Shown piece by piece: positions 1 through 7,476 of a DNA stretch of 23,569 bases. The position numbers and the translations under genes are program-made. The notes beneath the pieces are model-generated. The model saw nothing but the letters and a program-made list of their open reading frames with translations. It did no database searches and was not told the DNA's origin. The DNA lies in the NCBI GenBank assembly GCA_021817755.1, contig JAKAGC010000001.1, forward strand, positions 1 through 23,569, in the 5' to 3' direction. The stretch's first letter is position 1. Each line of letters starts with the position of its first letter. Source of the DNA: Acidobacteriota bacterium. GTDB taxonomy: Bacteria; Acidobacteriota; Aminicenantia; UBA2199.

Positions 1-564
1 TATGGCTGGCGAGATCCTTTCCAACTAATGAACGAAGAGGATCAAAATAGGAAACAAAACAACCTACTTGCTCCAATTGTTTCAATACTCGCTCAACAGG
101 CAGTTAATCCTCAATACTCAGGTTCTCTTTTAACACCCCATTTAACTGAAAAAGAACCATTAATAGAAGGTGTTCGAGGGAAAGGGGATCACTTTATGTT
201 GGGCGAAGCTTCACCAATTCAACTTCCCCAGGAAGTAATAGAAGAGGTTAAAAAACTATTTCAACTTGCATTTAAGCACCTCGGCCCAATTGAAATGGAA
301 TGGGTTTACGACGGAGAAAGAGCCTGGGTAGTTCAATTACATAAAAGTAATCCAGTCTCATCAGGAGAAATAATATATCCCGGAGAACCTTTTAAATTTA
401 TCGATTTTGAGGTAAAACAAGGACTTGAAGCCTTGAGACAGCTCATTCCTTTAGCAGAAAAGGAATTAGTGGGGATCAGATTAATCGGTGATGTCGGTAT
501 CACAAGTCATTTCGGAGATATTTTAAGAAAAGCAAAAATTCCATCTCGAATTTCGCGTGATTAA
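1..564 (+). CDS. PEP-synthase-like ATP-grasp / phosphohistidine protein, C-terminal part (5' end outside window)
   Basis: The frame is open from base 1, so the gene starts upstream of the window; about 187 residues are visible. The first part looks like the end of a PPDK/PEP-synthase-type ATP-grasp domain: a QQAVNPQYSGSLLT stretch corresponds to the usual SGV-F/L-T strand, followed by LIEGVRGKGDHFMLGEASP and EMEWVYDG..AWVVQL, which matches the family pattern of iEW...dg....lQ. The last residues, GDVGITSHFGDILRKAKIPS, resemble the swivelling PEP-utiliser domain, where the TSH histidine is phosphorylated. The protein stops just after this motif, so there is no PEP-binding TIM barrel and the usual tail of the mobile domain is short. 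Known relatives (PEP synthase, PPDK, rifampin phosphotransferase) transfer phosphate from ATP via this histidine. The substrate here is unknown. The family assignment is moderately sure and the exact enzyme is not. Confidence 0.6.
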   Translation, partial: YGWRDPFQLMNEEDQNRKQNNLLAPIVSILAQQAVNPQYSGSLLTPHLTEKEPLIEGVRGKGDHFMLGEASPIQLPQEVIEEVKKLFQLAFKHLGPIEMEWVYDGERAWVVQLHKSNPVSSGEIIYPGEPFKFIDFEVKQGLEALRQLIPLAEKELVGIRLIGDVGITSHFGDILRKAKIPSRISRD

Positions 565-565
565 A

Positions 566-593
566 AAGGGCTCTTTTTGAGAAAACCGCCCTT
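566..593 (+). terminator. Hairpin just after the first gene, possible terminator
   Basis: AAGGGC (566-571) pairs perfectly with GCCCTT (588-593), starting two bases after the stop codon, and a short inner CTC/GAG stem lies within the loop. No T-run follows the stem, so intrinsic termination would be weak. The position is the main support. Confidence 0.35.
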
Positions 594-917
594 GTCCTCC
601 ATAAAATTCTCATAAAAATTTTTGAACCTATTCAATATCTGTCCGATTGCTGCTTTACATTATGCAATAAATTTTTTCTATTTCTTTTTAAGCAATACCA
701 AGCAAATAAATATAAACTCTTAACCTCCATGCAATGTTCCCTCTTAATACATATTTATGAATTAGTCTGTCTATTTCTACCTATTTTTAACTTTCAAACA
801 TAATACATAGGGGTTTTTACTTATATTAATTTGAGTATTCCATGTTATTGACTTTCTATATAAAATATATACAATTAGTCATATCAATAATTGAGTATTA
901 TTAAAAGAGGGGATAAT
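594..917. other. AT-rich intergenic region before the TPR gene
   Basis: About 320 bases with no credible coding frame, tRNA-like fold or repeat family. The only signals seen are the hairpin at its left edge and a sigma70-like promoter near its right edge (848-875), listed separately. Confidence 0.6.
848..875 (+). promoter_or_regulatory. Candidate sigma70 promoter of the TPR membrane protein gene
   Basis: TTGACT (848-853), a 16-base spacer and TACAAT (870-875). The predicted transcription start near 882 gives a leader of about 35 bases that includes the AGAGGGG Shine-Dalgarno before the ATG at 918. The surrounding DNA is very AT-rich, so chance matches are likely. Confidence 0.4.
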
Positions 918-3716
918 ATGAGCGTCAAAAGCATTAAATTAAAAATATACAAAAACTTGTCCAGTCTTCATTTAATTTTTTTAATTTTAGTACCTATTGC
1001 AGTTGTTTTATTTATTTTACTGATAATTAAACCATGGTTTATAATATGGAGAGAGCAAATTATCCTATTTTTAACCTTAGCATATATTCTCTTAGCAATA
1101 TTGTTCATAAGTTATATAACAATTTTTGGATGGTTCAATTACTTGTTCCGTTATCTGGCGTATTTTATAGCCTGGGTTCTTTTTTATTTGCGATGCATGT
1201 GGGGAAAATTTTGGATAAAATTAACTGCTTTAATATTCATTTTACATATTGCCCAATATATTCGGTACAAAATCCTATATTTCATGCATGAATTTGATCC
1301 GATAAATTTCCTTAGATTGAAATATCTTGAAAAATCAATCATTCTTTTCTTTCTATCCATATTAATTATTGGATTACTAAAATCAAGAAAAAAGATATTT
1401 ATTTCCGAATTTGTAAATTATACCGGTAGTAAAGACAAAAAATTAATTGAAACAATCAAAGGAATTGCACCCAATATATTAATCGAAGTCGGCCGTATTT
1501 CAAAATTATTAAAAGATATTGATGAAATACACCCTGAAACTGAATCTAATTTAATAAAACCTTCCCTCTTAAACATTCAGGATTATAGTAAGAGTTTGGA
1601 TGAAATAACAAGTGCTCTTTCTACAGTATCAGTAGGGACATTTTTAAAAATTCCTATTGGGCCCATCTTAAACTTCTTTTCAAAAATAATGCATGGACCT
1701 AAGCTCAGCGGGAGCACTCATTATGATGGAGAAAAATTAGTAATTAATGCTCAATTAAAAGGCGGAAAATTTGATCGAGCTTGGAGCACTAGCAGTGATG
1801 AAATTGAAACGCCTCTACCTGCCTCTGAAAATGAGAAAATTGTTAAAATGACTGAAATCCTTGGATACAAAATTATTGCTTATCTCGGAAGTACCGGTAA
1901 TTCTCAAGGGTCAAAGTGCTCTCCACGATGGGAAGCAAAAAAGCATTATACAGAAGGTCTTATCCGATATCGTGAAAGCCTTCTGGAAGAAGCGAATAAA
2001 AAACTATCTCTTATTAAAGCAAAAACTAGTTTCGGTCTTGCTTTAAGGCACGATTGTACATTTCATCAATGTTACTATAATTTAGGTATTGTATACCGTG
2101 CACTAAAAAATGATAATTCTGCCGAAGCTGCTTTCCGAAAAACATTAAGTCTTGACTCTGATTATCATTATTGCTATTATCAATTGGCTCATATCTATTA
2201 TAAAAGAAATGATTATTCTCATGCCCAATGGTTCTGCGAACAAGCACTGAGAATATGTCCACAAAATGCTTTATATTGGAATTTATTGGCTGTAATTAAA
2301 TATGACAAATACAAAGATGATAAATTTTTAAAAGCAGGAATTCCTTATGAAGGAATAATTGATATCCCTAAAGATACGGTAAAACTTTTTAAAATAGCAT
2401 CAGCACTTGCGTGGCAGAATTTATGCAAACGTATAATACATGGAGATCAAAAACAAGAAATTATTAATCAAATTCCCTGTTTATGTATTCGCAATCTTGC
2501 AAAAATTTACGGGATGAAAATGAAAAGAATAAGCACATTCATTTTCAATCAAGCCCTCTTTTTAAGACCAGAGAACAATGACCTCTTTTTCGAATTAGGA
2601 AAATACTATTTCCGGGAAAAAAAATACGAAGATACTTACCATACTCTTGAACGGGTTTTTGAGGATGATTATGAAATAAATGATTCCCTTTCCTTCTGGT
2701 CACTATACTTTCGAACAATTACCTTTCTTTTGGAAAAGTCCGAAGGTGCAGCGAATTCGGAAGATATAAAAGATATAAGCCAATGTATTTTGCATATCAA
2801 AGAATGTATTACAAAAAAAATCCAAGGAATCTCCAACCAAAATAAATCAAGTAAATTAGCTATTGGAAAAAATTTACAACATGTTAAAGATGCACTAAAC
2901 TCAATTCTTAAATTTATTAAAAACTTTGATGACCCAATAAAAAACGAAGTTGAAGAACTTAACTTAATATTTAGCTGGATCAACATCAAGCCCTCTACTA
3001 CATGCCAAGAAGCAATTCAAGAAATAATAAAAAAACTTAAAGCCACCATTGAATCTAATACTCCTAATTACAAATGGATTAATATACAAAGAAGTATTTT
3101 ATTTTCTAAAGAGGCACTAGAATCAAATGTAAATGATGCTATTAACAATTTCAAATCAATTATAAAAAACCTGGAAGAAAATAACTGGAATGAAATTCAA
3201 ATATATAGAGTATACTACTATTTAGCAAAAGGATATTTAAAAAATAATGACTATCTAAATGCTTTAATTCAAGCTTGTAAAGGTATAAAATTTGATCCTT
3301 ATGAAAACGAAGTACGACAAACTCTCGGAGAAATATATATTCAATTAAAAGATTATAGGAAAGCCCTTGAGGAGTTAAAAATTATTTATAATATTGATTC
3401 AAACAAAAGAATCGCGATTATGGATGATATCTATGACGTATATTGCAACCTGATTAAGTCAACCTATAATAAATCAGAAAAACAGAAATATATTCAAGAA
3501 TCTATTACTTTTTTCTCCGATACCCTGGAAATTTTGTATGATAAATCCTATCTAACTAACTCGCTTGAAAATACAGAAGAAAAATATAAAGATAATCTGA
3601 AAAAAACACATTTGTATTTAAAAAATTTATATGAAAAATCAATTAATCAGGATGCTGAAGCAAACTATCATAATAGGATAGTAAATGAAATGATTACATT
3701 AAAAGAAACGCAATAA
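918..3716 (+). CDS. Large polytopic membrane protein with C-terminal TPR repeats
   Basis: A protein of 932 residues. The ATG at 918 is preferred over an in-frame TTG at 891 because an AGAGGGG Shine-Dalgarno sits six bases before it. The N-terminus has about five hydrophobic segments (around residues 17-39, 47-68, 73-93, 99-115 and 139-155). A helical region of about 90 residues follows, then a strand-rich module near residues 243-290 (IPIGPILNFF, then PKLSGSTHYDGEKLVINAQLKGG). TPR-like helix pairs begin near residue 380 (CYYNLGIVYRALKNDNSAEAAF and the following CYYQLAHIYYKRNDYSHA), with further ones near 545-590 and 750-820. TPRs bind other proteins, so a membrane-anchored scaffold or sensor is the most likely role. 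The coding sequence is richer in AAA, AAT and ATT codons than the mre operon, which hints at different ancestry. No enzymatic motif was recognised and the function is unknown. Confidence 0.75.
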   Translation: MSVKSIKLKIYKNLSSLHLIFLILVPIAVVLFILLIIKPWFIIWREQIILFLTLAYILLAILFISYITIFGWFNYLFRYLAYFIAWVLFYLRCMWGKFWIKLTALIFILHIAQYIRYKILYFMHEFDPINFLRLKYLEKSIILFFLSILIIGLLKSRKKIFISEFVNYTGSKDKKLIETIKGIAPNILIEVGRISKLLKDIDEIHPETESNLIKPSLLNIQDYSKSLDEITSALSTVSVGTFLKIPIGPILNFFSKIMHGPKLSGSTHYDGEKLVINAQLKGGKFDRAWSTSSDEIETPLPASENEKIVKMTEILGYKIIAYLGSTGNSQGSKCSPRWEAKKHYTEGLIRYRESLLEEANKKLSLIKAKTSFGLALRHDCTFHQCYYNLGIVYRALKNDNSAEAAFRKTLSLDSDYHYCYYQLAHIYYKRNDYSHAQWFCEQALRICPQNALYWNLLAVIKYDKYKDDKFLKAGIPYEGIIDIPKDTVKLFKIASALAWQNLCKRIIHGDQKQEIINQIPCLCIRNLAKIYGMKMKRISTFIFNQALFLRPENNDLFFELGKYYFREKKYEDTYHTLERVFEDDYEINDSLSFWSLYFRTITFLLEKSEGAANSEDIKDISQCILHIKECITKKIQGISNQNKSSKLAIGKNLQHVKDALNSILKFIKNFDDPIKNEVEELNLIFSWINIKPSTTCQEAIQEIIKKLKATIESNTPNYKWINIQRSILFSKEALESNVNDAINNFKSIIKNLEENNWNEIQIYRVYYYLAKGYLKNNDYLNALIQACKGIKFDPYENEVRQTLGEIYIQLKDYRKALEELKIIYNIDSNKRIAIMDDIYDVYCNLIKSTYNKSEKQKYIQESITFFSDTLEILYDKSYLTNSLENTEEKYKDNLKKTHLYLKNLYEKSINQDAEANYHNRIVNEMITLKETQ

Positions 3717-3837
3717 AAATAGGTTCTAGAAAAAGATATTCGAACAAATTGGAATTAGAATTTATTAACTAAATTTCATTAATCAATTACACAACTTAAA
3801 TAGATTCACTCAATATAGATTAAATTTGTAATGAGGA

Positions 3838-3859
3838 GGGAATAACAATTGCTATTCCC
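3838..3859. terminator. Hairpin between convergent genes, possible bidirectional terminator
   Basis: GGGAATA (3838-3844), an 8-base loop and TATTCCC (3853-3859). It lies between the 3' ends of the TPR gene (plus) and the Cys-rich peptide gene (minus), where a shared terminator would be expected. Neither side carries a strong T-run, so efficiency is doubtful. Confidence 0.4.
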
Positions 3860-3899
3860 CCCAAAATCCAAAAATTCTACTTATTAAAATGTTTCGAAA

Positions 3900-4082
3900 T
3901 TATGCACCACTCTCAAAACCGCATCCAGCACCAGGGAGTCCCCCCCATCCACATGTTCGAACCCACATGAAACCATCCCATACATAATAAATACAAGCAC
4001 TGCACAACAGCGCGGTTGTTCCACCTTGAGCCTTTTTCATTTGTTCATTACATAGTTTGGTACAACATTTCTTTTCTTCCAT
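3900..4082 (-). CDS. Small cysteine-rich peptide (60 residues), unknown function
   Basis: The ATG at 4082 is chosen because a GGAGG Shine-Dalgarno sits eight bases before it; a TTG at 4097 in the same frame overlaps that Shine-Dalgarno and is unlikely. The product is 60 residues with seven cysteines (6, 7, 11, 27, 30, 44 and 54). The charged start MEEKKCCTKLC is followed by a GG at 20-21, a hydrophobic aromatic stretch (ALLCSACIYYVWDGFMWV) and a glycine-rich tail (CGWGGLPGAGCGFESGA). The leader/GG/hydrophobic-core pattern is compatible with a secreted or post-translationally modified peptide, but no modification enzyme, protease or exporter lies beside it. It could equally be a small metal-binding protein. 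The strong ribosome site and sensible layout argue it is expressed. The family is not recognised. Confidence 0.5.
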   Translation of the reverse strand: MEEKKCCTKLCNEQMKKAQGGTTALLCSACIYYVWDGFMWVRTCGWGGLPGAGCGFESGA

Positions 4083-4555
4083 GTGTAAAGCCTCCAAAAT
4101 AATTTTATTTTTCTTGTTTAATATTTCTTATTGCTCTATCTTGGAATAAATAATATTCTCATGAGCATAAGAATAAAAAACAATCAGATACATTAATAGC
4201 AATAAAACTTCCAAACTCAAAAATCTTCTATTAGCGCAAATTATCAAACTATTACAAATAGATTAATCCGGTTTTTATTTGGATATTGTATTAATTCTAT
4301 ACATAGAATCTGTTGCTTAACCCCCAATTAGAAGGAAAATTCCCTTTGGTAAATGCCTTCTTTATTAAATTAAAGCTTTAAGAGAATGTACTAAATCAGT
4401 ACATTATTATAAGCTATTTTATTATTAAAATTTCTTAAACAGTCATCCTTTCTAGCATTTGGAAATTTTTCTAAATGTCTTATTTCAATACAATATTAAA
4501 ATTAATATAAAACTACTACTTCATTTACAACAATTTTTACTGACAGTAATAAAAC
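4083..4555. other. AT-rich intergenic region with several short palindromes
   Basis: About 470 bases with no convincing gene on either strand. It contains perfect or near-perfect short inverted repeats: ATTCTA-N4-TAGAAT (4294-4309), TTAAAGCTTTAA (4370-4381), AATGTACT-N5-AGTACATT (4385-4405) and TTACTGACAGTAA (4537-4549). These may be operator sites for the Cys-rich peptide gene or weak terminators of the AOR operon. No promoter with good spacing was found. Confidence 0.5.
4385..4405. repeat. 8-bp inverted repeat, possible operator or terminator hairpin
   Basis: AATGTACT and AGTACATT are perfectly complementary around a 5-base centre (AAATC). It lies about 300 bases upstream of the Cys-rich peptide gene and 150 bases beyond the end of the AOR operon. 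No T-run follows in either direction, so an operator is more likely than a terminator. Confidence 0.35.
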
Positions 4556-4756
4556 TTATCCCCCGTGTGCCAGATGAAAAATCGTAACATCTGCCTCATC
4601 CGGAACCATATGAGATTCAAAATCTTCATGAGGAATCACTTCTCCATTAACAGAAACCGTTATCAATGAATAACTATACCTCATTTTCTTTAATAAATCT
4701 GTGACCGTCATGCCCATCTGCCAACTCACTCTATCTCTATTATTTACCAATATCAT
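4556..4756 (-). CDS. ThiS/MoaD-like sulfur-carrier protein
   Basis: A beta-grasp sulfur carrier of 66 residues ending in the diagnostic Gly-Gly (HLAHGG), the C-terminus that is adenylated and converted to a thiocarboxylate. The ATG at 4756 is preferred because an AGG lies seven bases upstream; an ATG at 4762 and a TTG at 4771 are in the same frame but poorly placed relative to it. MILVNNRDRV at the start, VSVNGEVIPHEDF in the middle and DEADVTIFHLAHGG at the end match the ThiS/MoaD layout. It follows the ThiF-like gene after 47 bases and closes the AOR operon. With no thiG or thiH nearby, the more likely job is sulfur supply for the pterin dithiolene of the tungsten cofactor. A thiamine role cannot be excluded. 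Confidence 0.8.
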   Translation of the reverse strand: MILVNNRDRVSWQMGMTVTDLLKKMRYSYSLITVSVNGEVIPHEDFESHMVPDEADVTIFHLAHGG

Positions 4757-4803
4757 TTTCATACCTATCAAAGTTTTCTCTTATTAATATATTATAATAA
4801 ATT

Positions 4804-5427
4804 TTAAATTTTTCCACTCACCAACAACTCAATTGCAACATTCGCTTGCATATTAGCGGCAATTGCTACCCGAGCTGATATTAATCCCATACTCATATCC
4901 GTTTCCTGGTCACCGCAAATGATAAGTTTCCCTGCTCGTTGAACTCGTAAGGTTTCCGTACTCCCATATCCCGAAATCCCACTACCACAAACACAAGGAC
5001 GATCTGGAAAATGTATGCACCATGTTTCGATCAACCATGCTTTACTCTCTGCCCTGTCAAATGCCTCGATCAATAGATGAGCTTCTTTAAATACCTCATC
5101 TACCCTATCTGCTGTTAATTTTAGATGATGCGCTTCGATTTCCACATTCGGATTTATATTTTTCAAATGAGCAGATAGCGCATCCACTTTCCTCTTTCCA
5201 ATATCATAAATAAAATAATACTGTCTGTTAAGATTCGAAATCTCTACAGTATCGAAATCCACTATTATTAATTTCCCCACACCTGCACGCACCAGGGCAA
5301 TCGCAGCATTGGAACCCAGGCCGCCGCATCCCGCGACGGCTACGCTTTTCTCTGAGAGAATGCCCCGGATACCCGGGACATTCCTCTCAAAGATAGCATC
5401 TGTATTTAAATTCGATACATCTGCCAT
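4804..5427 (-). CDS. ThiF/MoeB-family E1-like adenylyltransferase
   Basis: 207 residues, a short single-domain member of the ThiF/MoeB/HesA family that adenylates the C-terminal glycine of a sulfur carrier. The nucleotide-binding loop VAVAGCGGLGSNAAIALVRAG is at about residues 29-49, followed by IIVDFDTVEISNLNRQ, with the acidic and Asn/Arg residues that contact ATP. The Cys-X2-Cys zinc pairs of MoeB and E. coli ThiF are absent, as in the shorter ThiF family 2. It starts 18 bases after the NuoG-AOR fusion and is followed by its probable partner, the ThiS/MoaD-like protein. The upstream Shine-Dalgarno is weak (TTGAGAAA), suggesting translational coupling. Context favours a role in tungstopterin assembly over thiamine synthesis. 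Confidence 0.85.
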   Translation of the reverse strand: MADVSNLNTDAIFERNVPGIRGILSEKSVAVAGCGGLGSNAAIALVRAGVGKLIIVDFDTVEISNLNRQYYFIYDIGKRKVDALSAHLKNINPNVEIEAHHLKLTADRVDEVFKEAHLLIEAFDRAESKAWLIETWCIHFPDRPCVCGSGISGYGSTETLRVQRAGKLIICGDQETDMSMGLISARVAIAANMQANVAIELLVSGKI

Positions 5428-5445
5428 ATTTTCATTTTCTCAATT

Positions 5446-7464
5446 CTATTCTTGATCGTCTTTGATGATTTCAATCAATTCCGGCAAATCGATCCCAAGC
5501 TCTTTTAAACGTGATATTTTTGGAACTCCATTTCGCGTCCAACCACGTCTATCATAAGCGGCATCAACTACTTTATTATACATCATCATACGATAATCCC
5601 GTACAATCTTCATTTTCTCTTCAGTCGTCTTTCCTTCAGGGTCAACGCCAATGGTCTCTTTCATCTGCGTATCATATCGTTCCTGCCGTGATTCGTATTC
5701 TTCTTTTGTAACAGGGCCTACTGCACGATAAGGAGGCATATCGTGTTCACGTGTCCCAAACCCGAACATCCGGTTCATAATTCTTTGTAAATTATGAACC
5801 CTTCCACTCTGTTCCAACATCCGTTTTTCATCAATCGGCACTCCTGTCATACCTTCTACAAATTTGAAGAAATCTTCAACATGACCCGGAACTTTTGCCG
5901 CTACTTGTGGTGGATATTTTTTATTATCCGCAGGCACAACGTCATTCCAAATTAATTTGCATAACCCATTTAAACCGAACCAGGTTCTCCACAACGGGAA
6001 ATAATAAAGGGCTTCTGCTTTATCTTCAAAAGAAGGAATTTGGTTGTTGACCATATCCATAAAAATCAACCATGCTTCATCATGCTGAGGACCTTTATTA
6101 GCAAGAGAATAACCCGCCTGCTGGGCAAGCGATTCTTTGGACATGTATTCGGAGAATTCAAGTCCTTTCACTTCCATTCCGATATCATTCAAGAAATTAA
6201 AATCCGCCCCGTATTCCTTGGACCATTTATGTTTAAGCCAACGAATTCCCTGCCCTACATCCACACCGAAACCTTCTCCACGAGCCATTTGATGAAGAAG
6301 TTCGAGAGAATCTTCAAGCGCTCCCCAATTCAATTTTAATCCACCCGTATGTGTAGTATTGATAATTCCCCGTTCGAAACACTCCATGACAAATCCAATG
6401 CATGTTCCTGCGGATATAGTATCGATGCCGTATGTATCGCAGTAGAAATTGAATTCCACCACAAAATCGCCATCAAAGCATCCCATATTCGAAACAGCAC
6501 CTGCAGTTTCATATTCAGGACCATCAACCGTAACTAACTGTCCCTTATAAGGTCCCGTTTTTAATTCGAATTTATCTACAGTTTTTGCACAAGCCATGGA
6601 ACAACCCTTCCAGCAACCATCCGGCATATTCTGAGTGAAATATTTTTTCTTCAGCAACTGGGTTCCGATTTTATGTGCATCTTTATGTGAACCATACTGA
6701 TAATTCATAACAGGTAACAGATCGTATGCATTCATAACATCCACGATATTTGCAGTACCTACTTCTCTCATCGAACATTGAAATTTATCCAGTGTTGCCA
6801 TTTCTGCATTGATGCGCATCCCGTAATCGCGGATCATTTTCGGGTCAGCAGGATTATTCATATCATCTACAATTTCAAGTGCCTTTGTCGGGCAGACATA
6901 TGCACATGAGGTACACCCCACACAATGAGGGTCTACCTGTCCAAAAGGCATAGTGAGGTGGCGATTTATTCCACGCCCTGCGAAATCGATAATCCGTTCC
7001 ATAATGAATTCATCGCAAGCATTAACACACATTCCACATAAAATACATGCTTTCGTATTCGAATCCGTAATAGAGCTTGTATATTCCGGAGCCTCCGTAA
7101 CACCACATCGTTTTGCAATCGCTTTCACAAGTGGAACATTCGGCCACCGTCCTAAATACATTCCCGCCAGAACTTTTCGGTGTTCTTTTACTTTTTCAGA
7201 TTCCGTCTCCACTTTAATTGCTTCCCGAACAGGATAATTACAAGATGTTACTATCTTTTTCGTCCCATTTTGTTCGATCTCCACAACGCAAAGACGGCAA
7301 CTTCCTGTCGGAGTCAGGTTTTTATTTCTGCATAATGTCGGTACTGAAAATTTCGCTTCCTGTATCGCATTAATAAGCATAGTGCCTTTTACAACAGAAA
7401 CAGGAGTATTATTTATAATAATATCTATTTTATTTGTTTTTACTGGAGTAGATGCTACAGCCAT
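5446..7464 (-). CDS. NuoG-like ferredoxin fused to AOR C-terminal domains (tungsten enzyme, half 2)
   Basis: 672 residues with an AGGAGG Shine-Dalgarno before the ATG. Residues 1-90 form a NuoG/HydA-type [2Fe-2S] ferredoxin (C45, C56, C59, C75). Two [4Fe-4S] motifs follow (C140, C143, C146, C150 and C181, C184, C187, C191-P). The His/Cys cluster normally found after the [2Fe-2S] domain in NuoG is missing. From about residue 215 onward the protein matches domains 2 and 3 of AOR: cluster ligands C284, C288, C292 and C502; DGPEYET at 314-320; D343 and D348 in DTYGID, like the pterin-binding D338/D343 pair of P. furiosus AOR; and GWTRNGVP near the end. AOR domain 1 is absent and lies in the upstream neighbour, 12 bases away. 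The family oxidises aldehydes to acids or runs the reverse, passing electrons to iron-sulfur clusters. The spacing C-X3-C-X3-C differs from the textbook C-X2-C-X3-C. Confidence 0.9.
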   Translation of the reverse strand: MAVASTPVKTNKIDIIINNTPVSVVKGTMLINAIQEAKFSVPTLCRNKNLTPTGSCRLCVVEIEQNGTKKIVTSCNYPVREAIKVETESEKVKEHRKVLAGMYLGRWPNVPLVKAIAKRCGVTEAPEYTSSITDSNTKACILCGMCVNACDEFIMERIIDFAGRGINRHLTMPFGQVDPHCVGCTSCAYVCPTKALEIVDDMNNPADPKMIRDYGMRINAEMATLDKFQCSMREVGTANIVDVMNAYDLLPVMNYQYGSHKDAHKIGTQLLKKKYFTQNMPDGCWKGCSMACAKTVDKFELKTGPYKGQLVTVDGPEYETAGAVSNMGCFDGDFVVEFNFYCDTYGIDTISAGTCIGFVMECFERGIINTTHTGGLKLNWGALEDSLELLHQMARGEGFGVDVGQGIRWLKHKWSKEYGADFNFLNDIGMEVKGLEFSEYMSKESLAQQAGYSLANKGPQHDEAWLIFMDMVNNQIPSFEDKAEALYYFPLWRTWFGLNGLCKLIWNDVVPADNKKYPPQVAAKVPGHVEDFFKFVEGMTGVPIDEKRMLEQSGRVHNLQRIMNRMFGFGTREHDMPPYRAVGPVTKEEYESRQERYDTQMKETIGVDPEGKTTEEKMKIVRDYRMMMYNKVVDAAYDRRGWTRNGVPKISRLKELGIDLPELIEIIKDDQE

Positions 7465-7476
7465 GGTAATAACCTC

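Noticed and set aside
891..917. TTG start nine codons upstream for the TPR protein
   Set aside because: The AGAGGGG ribosome site lies inside this extension and is spaced for the ATG at 918.
4804..5427. ThiF-like gene as part of a thiamine operon
   Set aside because: No thiG, thiH, thiC or thiE is adjacent, and the gene follows the tungsten enzyme closely, so thiamine is not the preferred reading.
5446..7464. Simple NuoG subunit of Complex I
   Set aside because: No other nuo genes are present, and everything after residue 215 matches AOR rather than the molybdopterin-like C-terminus of NuoG.
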